Source: Streptomyces inusitatus (GTDB lineage: Bacteria; Actinomycetota; Actinomycetes; Streptomycetales; Streptomycetaceae). From it: a stretch of DNA of 64,000 bases. Of the stretch, positions 53,101 to 60,646 are shown piece after piece. The DNA lies in NCBI RefSeq assembly GCF_014651115.1, contig NZ_BMWG01000030.1:1-64000 (forward strand), given 5' to 3'. Position numbers and translations under genes: made by a program. Below the pieces are notes generated by a model. The model worked only from the letters and a program-made list of their open reading frames with translations. It was not told the DNA's origin and searched no databases. Within the stretch, counting starts at the first letter, position 1. Every line of letters starts with the position of its first letter.

Positions 53101-54104
53101 GTCTCCTCCTTCACGGAGCGGCGCGCCACCACCAGCAGCAGCGCCGCTCCCACACAGGTCGTCAGCGCGCCGGTGGGCACGCTCAGCCGGTCGGCCCCGA
53201 GTACCTCGGCGAGCAGCCGGGAGAGCCACTGGGACGCCGCGTCCGCGCCGCCGACCACGGACGCGCCCAGCAGCGCCGCGCCGGGCAGCGCGGTGCGCGG
53301 ATCCGCGCCGAAGAGCGCGAACGCGAGGTGCGGCACGAGGAGTCCGACGAATCCCATCGCCCCGACGGCCGAGACCGCGCCCGCCGTGAGCGCCACCGCG
53401 CAGATCAGGGCGGCGGCCCGGGCCCGGCCGGTGTTCAGTCCGGCCGCGGCGGCCTGGTCGTCGCCGCAGCGCAGCAGGGCGAGCGGCGCGGCGAGCGCGA
53501 GGGCGAGCAGGGACCAGCCCGCGGTCCAGGGCCAGAGCAGGTTCCAGTGCTCCCAGACCCGGCCCTCGGTGGAGCCGACCAGCCACTGCACCACACTGCC
53601 GAGTTCGCCGGGGGCGACCAGCAGGACCATCGCGGTGAGCCCGGAGAGCACCGCCGAGACGAGCACCCCGTGGACGGCCGTGCGCACCGGGTCGGACTCC
53701 TCCCGGCCCGTCAGCAGCCAGAGCAGCCCCGCCCCGGCGAACCCGCCCGCGCAGGCGGCGACCACCACGGCGGCCGGCGACTGCCAGCCCGCCAGGCCCA
53801 GTCCGGTGGCGGTCACCGCGCCGAGGACCGCGCCGGGGGTGACCCCGGTGACCTCGGGTCCGGCCAGCGGATTGCGCAGCGCGGACTGGAGTACGAGACC
53901 GGCCAGGCCCAGGCTCGCGCCCGCGCCGAGGGCCACCAGCGATCTGGGCAGCCGCAGCCGCAGGACGACATGGCGGGCCAGCGGGTCGCCGCCGCCCGTG
54001 AGCACCTCCCACACCTGTGCCGGGCCGAGCGCCCGGCCGGCCACCAGCCCGGCGCAGCCCACCGCCAGCGCGAGCAGGGAGAACAGGATCAGCCTGCGTT
54101 TCAC
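53097..54104 (-). CDS. FecCD-family metallophore ABC transporter permease (second subunit)
   Basis: 335 residues from GTG 54104, overlapping the previous permease stop (GTGA); the much longer open frame upstream is non-coding in this phase. About ten membrane segments. Family signature GLAGLVLQSALRNPLAGPEVTGVTPGAVLG near residues 66-95 and AVGAMGFVGLLVPHLAFALFGADPR near 245-270. Pairs with the first permease to import a metal-chelate or peptide-metal complex. Immediately followed by its ATPase gene. Confidence 0.93.
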   Translation of the reverse strand: MKRRLILFSLLALAVGCAGLVAGRALGPAQVWEVLTGGGDPLARHVVLRLRLPRSLVALGAGASLGLAGLVLQSALRNPLAGPEVTGVTPGAVLGAVTATGLGLAGWQSPAAVVVAACAGGFAGAGLLWLLTGREESDPVRTAVHGVLVSAVLSGLTAMVLLVAPGELGSVVQWLVGSTEGRVWEHWNLLWPWTAGWSLLALALAAPLALLRCGDDQAAAAGLNTGRARAAALICAVALTAGAVSAVGAMGFVGLLVPHLAFALFGADPRTALPGAALLGASVVGGADAASQWLSRLLAEVLGADRLSVPTGALTTCVGAALLLVVARRSVKEET

Positions 54105-55111
54105 GGGCCCGCCTCCCCCTCGGTCCGTGCCGCGCGTGCCGTACGCGCCACACGTGTCGTACGTGTCGTACGTGTCGCACGTGTCGTTCTGAGGAGGGCG
54201 ACCCCGGCGGGGACGCCGAGCAGCGCGGTCCACGCGCCCACCGGCGTCTCCACCGGGGCGAGCGCGAGCCGGGCCGGCAGATCGGCGCAGGCGACGGCGA
54301 GCGCGCCCCACACCATCGACCAGGGCAGCAGCCGTACGGCCTCGGCCCCCGGCCGCAGCCGGCGCGCGAGGTGCGGGGCGATGAAGCCGACCCAGGCGAC
54401 CGGCCCGCAGACCGCGACCACGGGCGCGATGAGGACGATGGAGACGGCGAGCGCCGCGAGCCGCGCGCGGCGCACCCGTACGCCCAGGGCCCGGGCGTCG
54501 TCGTCGCCGAGCCGCAGCACCGACAGGACGGGGGCGCAGAGGACCAGCGCGGGCACGGCGAGCGCCAGCCAGGGCCAGAGCCCGGTCACATCGGTCCAGG
54601 TCCGGCCGGAGAGACTGCCCAGCAGATAGCGGTAGATGAGCTGGAGGTCGAGCTGATCGGCCAGCACCATCAGCACCAGCAGGGCGGACTGGAGCGCGGC
54701 CGTGACCGCCGCGCCGGTGAGCAGCACGGCGGACGGGCTGCGTCCGAAACCGGCGGCGAGCAGGGTGAGCACTCCCCCGGCGGCGGCCCCGGCGATCGCG
54801 AGCAGGGGTTGCAGGGCGAGCGGCACCGAGACGGCGAGCACCAGCGGGGCGGCGACGCCGAGGGCCGCCCCGGAGGAGACGCCGAGCATCTCGGGGACGG
54901 CGAGCGGATTGCGCAGGGCCTCCTGGAGCACCAGGCCCGCCGCGCCCAGGCAGGCCCCGGCGACCAGCGCCAGCACCAGGCGCGGCAGGCGCAGTTCGGT
55001 GACGACGAACTCGTCGGCCAGCGCGGTGGGCGGGACCGTGGGCGTGCCGAGGCAGAGCCCCGCGGCCACCGCCGCCAGCAGCAGGGCGCACACCGCGTGC
55101 GAACGGCTCAT
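54101..55111 (-). CDS. FecCD-family metallophore ABC transporter permease (first subunit)
   Basis: 336 residues from ATG 55111, overlapping the binding-protein stop (ATGA). About ten membrane segments. Signature GAAGLVLQEALRNPLAVPEMLGVSSGAALG near residues 57-86 and GPVAWVGFIAPHLARRLRPG near 236-255. The C-terminus is odd: about 25 basic residues of Thr-Arg repeats (RTTRATRTTRTTRVARTARAAR) encoded by a 9-bp tandem CGTACGTGT-like tract. Signature differences from the dhb-cluster permeases indicate a separate importer. Confidence 0.93.
   Translation of the reverse strand: MSRSHAVCALLLAAVAAGLCLGTPTVPPTALADEFVVTELRLPRLVLALVAGACLGAAGLVLQEALRNPLAVPEMLGVSSGAALGVAAPLVLAVSVPLALQPLLAIAGAAAGGVLTLLAAGFGRSPSAVLLTGAAVTAALQSALLVLMVLADQLDLQLIYRYLLGSLSGRTWTDVTGLWPWLALAVPALVLCAPVLSVLRLGDDDARALGVRVRRARLAALAVSIVLIAPVVAVCGPVAWVGFIAPHLARRLRPGAEAVRLLPWSMVWGALAVACADLPARLALAPVETPVGAWTALLGVPAGVALLRTTRATRTTRTTRVARTARAARTEGEAGP
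54120..54185. repeat. 9-bp tandem-like repeat in the permease 3' end
   Basis: Consecutive CGTACGTGT / CACGTGTCG units, imperfect toward the ends, encode the Thr-Arg-rich cytoplasmic tail of the permease. They are palindromic (ACGTGT/ACACGT-rich), so the tract may also fold in RNA. Confidence 0.75.
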
Positions 55112-56085
55112 GCGAGCTTGGCCGCGGCCTCGTCGAGGACGATGCCGAGCGAGCGGGTGCCGCGCCCCTTCGCCCAGACCTCGGCGTCGACCTCGTACAC
55201 CTTTCCGTCGCGGACCGCCGGGATCCGGGACCAGAGCGGGTTCTTCGCGAGCTTCTCGGAGAGGCTGACCTCGCTCTTCCCGCCGAAGGAGAGGGTCTCC
55301 ACGAAGAGGACGTCGACCTCCCGGGCGAGGATCTCCTCCATGCTGTAGGAGCCCTCGACGCCACGGCTCTCCCAGGGGTAGTGGGAGAGCTTGGGGAAGA
55401 GTCCGGCAGCGACGTCGTTGCCGGGGGTCGCGACGCCGAAGTTCTCGTCGCTGCCGAAGATGATGAGGCTGGTGGCCTTGGACTTCGCCCGCTCGGCGCG
55501 GGCGAGTCTCTCCCGGAAGCCGCGCTCGGCGCGCTCGCCCTCGGCGGTGCGCCCGGTGAGGGCGGCGAGGTCGCGGAGGTATCCCACGCTGTCCTGCCAG
55601 TCGCCCGGCTGGACGGGCCAGAAGACCGTCGCGCCCTTGAGCGCGGGTGCGAGCTTGCCGTGCGTGTCCTTGAGTCCGATGACCAGATCCGGACGGTGGG
55701 AGAGGACCGCCTCGACCTCGGGGCTGAGGAAGCCGCCGGGGACGGAGGGTATCTTCCCTGCCTTCTCGGGGCCGAGGAACTTGGGGTGGGCCAGCAGCGC
55801 GGAGTTGCTGGCGACCGGGGTGATGCCCAGCTCGGCGAGCATGTCGTCGCAGAGGGCGACCAGGCAGACAATGCGCTTCGGTGGTCGGGGGGTGGTGACG
55901 GTGACGCCCTGAGCGTCGGTGATCTGCCGAGCCGCACCAATAGGTTCGACCTTTACTTCCGTTTTCTCCGATTTACCGTCATTACCACCTTTGCTGTCAT
56001 TAGAGGTTCCGCATCCGGCCAACAGGCCTCCCAGCACCGCGACGGCGGTCCAGCGGCGGACGGTCATCAGCGTCCTGCGTGACAT
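55108..56085 (-). CDS. Metallophore ABC transporter substrate-binding lipoprotein (FepB/BtuF-type)
   Basis: 325 residues from ATG 56085 (a GTG at 56100 is possible). Lipobox LLAGC near residue 23. Then a Ser/Asn/Lys-rich linker (SNDSKGGNDGKSEKTEVKV) whose codons (AAT, AAA, GGT) are strikingly AT-rich for this genome. The class III binding fold starts at VTVTTPRPPKRIVCLVALCDDMLAELG. Residues VLSHRPDLVIGLKDTHGKL near 130 and GSYSMEEILAREVDVLFVETLSF near 240 are typical of siderophore or cobalamin binders. Cysteines and His around VCLVALCDD may matter for metal contact, but this is speculative. First gene of the importer operon, behind a Zur-like box shared with a divergent gene. Confidence 0.92.
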   Translation of the reverse strand: MSRRTLMTVRRWTAVAVLGGLLAGCGTSNDSKGGNDGKSEKTEVKVEPIGAARQITDAQGVTVTTPRPPKRIVCLVALCDDMLAELGITPVASNSALLAHPKFLGPEKAGKIPSVPGGFLSPEVEAVLSHRPDLVIGLKDTHGKLAPALKGATVFWPVQPGDWQDSVGYLRDLAALTGRTAEGERAERGFRERLARAERAKSKATSLIIFGSDENFGVATPGNDVAAGLFPKLSHYPWESRGVEGSYSMEEILAREVDVLFVETLSFGGKSEVSLSEKLAKNPLWSRIPAVRDGKVYEVDAEVWAKGRGTRSLGIVLDEAAAKLA

Positions 56086-56127
56086 CACTTCTCTTCTCAC
56101 TCCGAACGGACGGACAAGTGAGCCACA

Positions 56128-56142
56128 TGATAATCATTACCA
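56128..56142. promoter_or_regulatory. Zur-like palindrome between the binding protein and beta-propeller genes
   Basis: TGATAATCATTACCA pairs TGATAAT with TGGTAAT around a central C (6 of 7), and matches the Zur consensus at 12 of 15 positions. It sits in the 93-bp divergent promoter region, so both transcription units could be zinc-repressed. Confidence 0.65.
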
Positions 56143-56178
56143 ATAAGATCGTTACCCGCCCACTCCCCCGGAGTCGCC

Positions 56179-57459
56179 ATGCCGCCCCCCAACGCCGCCG
56201 GACCCCGACTGCTCGTCGCCGATCATGTGGCCGGATCCATCAGGGTGTTGAGCCTTCCCGACGGCCGTGAGACCGGCCGGATCGAGGGCCGTTTCCTCGC
56301 CGAGCACGCCGGCTTCCTGGCGCTCCCCGGGGGCCGCACCGCCTTCGTCGACGACCTCGCGGGCGAGCTGCTCGTCCTCGATCCGTACGGCCCCGACGGC
56401 GGCGGGCCGCTGGTGACGGCCACCGCCCCGGTGGCGACGCCCGCCGAGCATCTGGCGGCGGACCCCTCCGGGCGGCTGCTCGCGGTGACCACCGGGCTCG
56501 GCCGGAACGAGGAGGCGTGGAGCGATCTGCTGACCGTGGTGGACCTCGACCACCCGCACCGGCCGCGGACGGCGCGGGTGCGCACCCGCGCCGGGGAGCC
56601 CGGAGTGACCCTCCCGGGGCCCGCCGGGGCGGGGGAGGACGGCGCGCTGGTGGTCCTGCGGCACCGCGAACCCGGCTCGCTCACCGCGTACCGCCACGCC
56701 GATCTGCTCGCCGCCGCCCCCTCCGCGCCGCCCGCCGCGCCCGTGCACGAGCTGCCGCTGCCGGACCACGACGGCCACGGGGACGCCCACGACCCGTCGA
56801 CCGGGCTGACGTTCGCCGCGGCGGGGTCGGGGGTGCACCGGGTCCGCCGCGCGGGCTCGTCGCTCCTCGCCGAGGAGCCGCTGCCCTGGGGCGGGCCAGG
56901 GCGCGGCTACTTCCTGCGGCTCGACCCGGTGCGCCGGATACTCTGGTCGTGCGTACGGGGCGGGCCCGCCGATCCCGGACGGTGGCCGGAATGGACCAAC
57001 GACGCCTGGTGGCACCGGCTCGACCCGGCCGCCGACCCGGCCCCCGCGCGGACCGGCCGGGTGCCGCTGGGCCCGGGGCTGGTCTTCCGGCTCGCGGTGA
57101 CCGCGCGCCATGTCGCCTTCGCCCGCGTCCACCCCGACGGCGACGAACTCGTCCTGGTCTCGGCCCCGCCCGGCTCCGCGCCGCGCGTCAGCGGCAGACT
57201 GCCGCTCCCCGCGATGGACGGAGCCCCCCGCGCGGGCGGCACCCCCTGGGACGGAGTGCAGCGCCGGGCGATCGCCGGCTCGCCCGGCGGCGGCCTCGTC
57301 GCCGTCACCCGGGGCGGCCATGGCGAGATCCAACTGGTCGACGCCTCAAGGGCGGAGACGGTGACGACGCTGCGGACGCCCACCCCGCTCGACGAGGGCG
57401 GCCATCTCGCTCTCGTGTTCCCCGGCGACGGGGCGGAGTTCGACCCCGTCGGCCGATGA
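56179..57459 (+). CDS. Beta-propeller-like protein with His/Asp-rich loop, candidate zinc-binding protein
   Basis: 426 residues from ATG 56179, with GGAG upstream. Repeating LLVADHVAGSIRVLSLPDGRETG / AFVDDLAGELLVLDP / LAADPSGRLLAVTTG units indicate a beta-propeller. Near residues 192-203 the loop PDHDGHGDAHDP clusters three His and four Asp, a plausible metal site. The layout recalls AztD zinc chaperones, but there is no signal peptide here, so it would act in the cytoplasm. It is divergent from a metallophore-type binding protein across a Zur-like box, which supports a zinc role. Family assignment is tentative; other propellers with metal loops are possible. Confidence 0.7.
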   Translation: MPPPNAAGPRLLVADHVAGSIRVLSLPDGRETGRIEGRFLAEHAGFLALPGGRTAFVDDLAGELLVLDPYGPDGGGPLVTATAPVATPAEHLAADPSGRLLAVTTGLGRNEEAWSDLLTVVDLDHPHRPRTARVRTRAGEPGVTLPGPAGAGEDGALVVLRHREPGSLTAYRHADLLAAAPSAPPAAPVHELPLPDHDGHGDAHDPSTGLTFAAAGSGVHRVRRAGSSLLAEEPLPWGGPGRGYFLRLDPVRRILWSCVRGGPADPGRWPEWTNDAWWHRLDPAADPAPARTGRVPLGPGLVFRLAVTARHVAFARVHPDGDELVLVSAPPGSAPRVSGRLPLPAMDGAPRAGGTPWDGVQRRAIAGSPGGGLVAVTRGGHGEIQLVDASRAETVTTLRTPTPLDEGGHLALVFPGDGAEFDPVGR

Positions 57460-57465
57460 GAGATT

Positions 57466-57479
57466 GTGAAATAATTCAC
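57466..57479. other. Short inverted repeat in an AT-rich gap
   Basis: GTGAAATAATTCAC, a 5-4-5 inverted repeat, lies seven bases after the beta-propeller stop. It is too weak for a terminator and could be part of the promoter of the following gene. Confidence 0.35.
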
Positions 57480-57560
57480 CCAACCCCTTGGCCCGGCACC
57501 CCCATCCATGCTGAGATTCCCTCGACTCAACAGCTCAATGGCGTGCTCGGGGAGGGCATA

Positions 57561-58367
57561 GTGGCGCATACCGCCATGTCTGGTTCCGGAACCACTGCAG
57601 GTGACGATCCCCTCCAGACCGCGGTATGGCGGCTGCGCTCGCGCGGCTGCTGGACCGACGCGGCGGCGCTGCTCGCGCCCCACTCGGCGGCTCCGGCCGC
57701 CGCCCTGGAGCGGGCCGGACTCCTGGTCGAGCGGTGTCTGTTCACCGGGGAGGGCTGGGCCGACGCGGAGGACGCGCTGCGCACGGCGGAGGCCGTGGCC
57801 CGGGACGACGAGGAGCGCGGCGGCGCGGCGTCCGAGCGCGGACGGCTGGCGTACGCGGCGACCAGGCTCGGGGTGCGGGACCGGGCCGACGAGGCCCGGT
57901 CGGCGCTCGGCCGGGCGGCGGCGCTGCTCGCCCCCGGCTCACCCCGGCGGCCGCTGCTCGACTTCCGGCGCGGTCTGGTGGCCGAGCACATCGCCGCCTC
58001 CCCGCAGGCGGCCCTGGCCGCCTACCGCCGCGCCCACGAGGGGGCGGCGGCCCAGGACGACGCCCTGCTGCTCTCCTTCACCTGGCACCAGCAGGCCGGG
58101 ATCGCGCTCCAGGAAGGGGAGTTGACCCAGGCCAGGCACGGCTTCTCCGAGGCCCTGCGGATCCGGGTCGAGCTGGGCTATCTGATCGGCACCGCGCCGA
58201 CCCTGGCCGCCCTCGCCGACTGCGAGCCCGAGCCGGAGGCCGGCCGCCTCCGGGCCGAGGCCGGCCGCCTCTTCCGCCTCCTGGGCGGGGTCCCGGTCTG
58301 GCTCGCGGCCCGGCTCTCCCTCCCCGCGCAGGCCACGACGACGGCCCTGCCGGGACCGGCCGTCTGA
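57561..58367 (+). CDS. TPR-like helical repeat protein, function unknown
   Basis: 268 residues from GTG 57561 with GGGGAGGG five bases upstream; the much longer open frame upstream overlaps the beta-propeller gene in another phase. Composition is Ala/Leu/Arg-rich with helical pairs such as AAALERAGLLVERCLFTGEGWADAEDAL, FRRGLVAEHIAASPQAALAAYRRAHEGA and HQQAGIALQEGELTQARHGFSEAL, all consistent with tetratricopeptide repeats. No enzyme motif. 101 bp behind the beta-propeller gene, so it may be in the same zinc-controlled unit. A scaffold role is only inference. Confidence 0.75.
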   Translation: MAHTAMSGSGTTAGDDPLQTAVWRLRSRGCWTDAAALLAPHSAAPAAALERAGLLVERCLFTGEGWADAEDALRTAEAVARDDEERGGAASERGRLAYAATRLGVRDRADEARSALGRAAALLAPGSPRRPLLDFRRGLVAEHIAASPQAALAAYRRAHEGAAAQDDALLLSFTWHQQAGIALQEGELTQARHGFSEALRIRVELGYLIGTAPTLAALADCEPEPEAGRLRAEAGRLFRLLGGVPVWLAARLSLPAQATTTALPGPAV

Positions 58368-58573
58368 CCCCGGGCCACCCACCCGGGTCGTCCACCCGGG
58401 GCCCGGCCCCTCAAGGAGCGGCCGGGCGCGGCCGAAACTCCGGACATGGCGTACGTACACCCTCGCCGCACCGCGACCGGCGGTGCGGGTCCGGGCGGGA
58501 TCCCGGCACCGGCACCGGCACCGGGCGGCCCGGGTCGGCGGTCCGAATCCGGGCCGGAAGAAGGCGGCGGGCC

Positions 58574-59419
58574 TCAGCGGTCCGCGCCGCCGAAATGAGC
58601 GCGTACCACCGAGCGCACCGCCTCGAAGTCGCCCGAGACCAGGGCGTCGAGCAGGGCGGTGTGCTGCGCCGCGTCGGCCGTCAGACCGGCGCGGCGGGCG
58701 GCCGGGTCGGCGGCGAGCGGCCACTGGGAGCGGCGGTGCAGATCGGCGGCGACCGTCACGAGCTGCTCGTTGCCCGCGAGGGAGAGCAGCGCGCGGTGGA
58801 AGGCGCGGTCGGCCTCCGCGTACCGCGCGCGGTCGCCCTCCAGGGCGGCGGCCTCGGTCGCCCGGGCCAGCGGGCGGAGCTCGCCCCAGCGGGCGGCGGG
58901 GACCGAGGCGGCCAGCCGGAGGATGACCGGCACCTCGATCAGGGCGCGCACCTCGGCGATGTCGGCGAGTTCGCGGGGGCCCCGGGCGGCGATCCTGAAG
59001 CCCCGGTTGGGGACCACCTCCACCGCCCCCTCGGCGGCCAGCTGCTGCATCGCCTCGCGCACGGGCGTCGCGGAGACGCCGAAGCGCTCCCCGAGCACGG
59101 GGGCGGAGTAGACCTCGCCGGGGACGAGTTCTCCCTCGGCGAGGGCGGCGCGCAGGGCCTTCAGGATCTGCCCGCGCACCGAGTGCCGCTGGACGGTGTG
59201 GGCGGCGGGCCCGCGCGGCGCGGGCGGCTCGCTGTGGGTGTGCTCGCCGCGGGCCGTCCCCAGCGCCCCCGGACGGGTGGCGTCCGAAGGCGCGCCGAGG
59301 GGGGCGGGCACCGGAGCGGAAGCGGGGCGCACGGAAGCGCGGGGCCGCGGTGTCGCGGCGGGCCGGGCGGGGTGCGGCAGGGGGGAAGACGCCGTCTCGC
59401 CCGGTCGGGCCTGCTCCAT
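58574..59419 (-). CDS. GntR-family transcriptional regulator (FCD/FadR type)
   Basis: 281 residues from ATG 59419, with GGAGGAGG upstream; a longer frame exists but is Pro/Gly-rich without similarity. The first 75 residues are low-complexity (Pro/Ala/Ser). The wHTH spans about 80-145 (VRGQILKALRAALAEGELVPGEVYSAPVLGERFGVSATPVREAMQQLAAEG). The C-terminal FCD ligand domain follows (EVRALIEVPVILRLAAS, FHRALLSLAGNEQLV). FCD domains often hold a metal ion by Asp/His residues; HRALL and QHTALL His are visible. Its target is unknown; it is divergent from the FhuF-like gene across 149 bp. Confidence 0.9.
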   Translation of the reverse strand: MEQARPGETASSPLPHPARPAATPRPRASVRPASAPVPAPLGAPSDATRPGALGTARGEHTHSEPPAPRGPAAHTVQRHSVRGQILKALRAALAEGELVPGEVYSAPVLGERFGVSATPVREAMQQLAAEGAVEVVPNRGFRIAARGPRELADIAEVRALIEVPVILRLAASVPAARWGELRPLARATEAAALEGDRARYAEADRAFHRALLSLAGNEQLVTVAADLHRRSQWPLAADPAARRAGLTADAAQHTALLDALVSGDFEAVRSVVRAHFGGADR

Positions 59420-59522
59420 CTCGGATCCTCCTCCGGCCGGACGCCGGGCCGGACCGGCACGGCCGGGCCCCGAGTGCACGATAGGCGGACGTGACAGCAG
59501 TTCACACATCAGCCCGGCGGGG

Positions 59523-59541
59523 TAAGGTAAGCCTTACCTGC
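59523..59541. promoter_or_regulatory. Iron box upstream of the FhuF-like reductase
   Basis: TAAGGTAAGCCTTACCTGC contains the perfect palindrome AGGTAAGCCTTACCT (59525-59539). It is 28 bp before the ATG, so DmdR1-type iron repression is expected. Confidence 0.88.
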
Positions 59542-59568
59542 TAACGATCGCGATACGGTGGTCCCGGC

Positions 59569-60414
59569 ATGAATTCTCCCGTCGTCCCGCCCGCCCTCGC
59601 CTCCCCCTTCGGGGACGCGTACTCCCGGCTGTCCGAGGTGTTCCCCCGGCTGACCGTGCGCGAGCTGGGCTCCGGCGAGGGCGAACCGGCGGGCGAGGGC
59701 TGGGTGCGCGCGGAGGAGCTGGCGCGCGGGGGCGGCGCGCTGGACGTCTTCCTCGACTGGGACCGGGCCCAAGTGCTGCGGGACCACGGCCGGGAGGGCA
59801 GGCCCGACGTGGTGGCCGGCTTCGGGCTGCACCGCTACGCGTGGCCCGCCTGTCTGCTGTTCACCGTGCCGTGGTTCCTGCTCCGCCGGGTGCCCCGGCT
59901 CTCCGGCGGTCAGGTCTTCTTCCGGCGGACGCACGGCCGGATGACGGTCCGGCCGGCGGAGTTCGCCTGTCTGCCCGGCGATCCGGTGGCCTGCCTGCCC
60001 GGCGCCCGGGTGGTGCCGGACGAGGAGGCCCTGCGCGGCGAGGTGCGCGCCGCCGTGGCCGCGCACCTCGAACCCGTGCTGGACGGCTTCGCCTCGCGGG
60101 CCCGGCGCGGAAGGCGTTCCCTGTGGGGGATGGTGACGGACGATCTGGTCGAAGGCCTCTGGCACATCGGGAATCTCCTCGGCGAGGAGTCCCGGGCGAT
60201 CGAAGAGCTGGAACTGCTGCTGCCGGGAACCGTCAAACCGTATGTGGGAATTCCCGGTTTCCGTCAGCTGACCGGGCCTCAGGGCGAACAACTGGCGACC
60301 CGGGACCGGGCGAGCTGCTGCCTGTTCTATACACTGCGGCCCGACGACACCTGTGTCACCTGCCCCCGTACCTGCGACACCACCCGAGTGACGCGACTCC
60401 TGCCCAGTGCCTGA
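59569..60414 (+). CDS. FhuF-like ferric-siderophore reductase, 2Fe-2S protein
   Basis: 281 residues. The C-terminal cluster motif RASCCLFYTLRPDDTCVTCPRTC (about residues 247-269) provides the CC-x10-C-x2-C ligands of FhuF-type 2Fe-2S reductases. The middle (LDWDRAQVLRDHGREGRPDVVAGFGLHRYAWPACLL, then VFFRRTHGRMTVRP) fits the siderophore-reductase region. It should reduce hydroxamate- or catecholate-bound Fe3+ in the cytoplasm. Controlled by a strong iron box, it probably serves the siderophore made by region 1 or xenosiderophores. Monocistronic: the next gene is 232 bp away. Confidence 0.9.
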   Translation: MNSPVVPPALASPFGDAYSRLSEVFPRLTVRELGSGEGEPAGEGWVRAEELARGGGALDVFLDWDRAQVLRDHGREGRPDVVAGFGLHRYAWPACLLFTVPWFLLRRVPRLSGGQVFFRRTHGRMTVRPAEFACLPGDPVACLPGARVVPDEEALRGEVRAAVAAHLEPVLDGFASRARRGRRSLWGMVTDDLVEGLWHIGNLLGEESRAIEELELLLPGTVKPYVGIPGFRQLTGPQGEQLATRDRASCCLFYTLRPDDTCVTCPRTCDTTRVTRLLPSA

Positions 60415-60646
60415 TCACTGCCCCTGAGCAGTTGTCAGACTCCGGATGTCACGCCCCCCTTCCGGGTGATATAAATCGTACGCAACTCACCTGCCGCGTA
60501 CGGCAGTTCGAGTGAAACCCACCTATCCGTATGCCGTATGGCCCCATTGGCGTTCTCTTGGCACAAAACCCCCTGGGATCTCCGGGACTTCGGTCAATAT
60601 GGCGGCCGAAACGCCCTACCGCGATGCAGATGCAAGGGACACCAAC

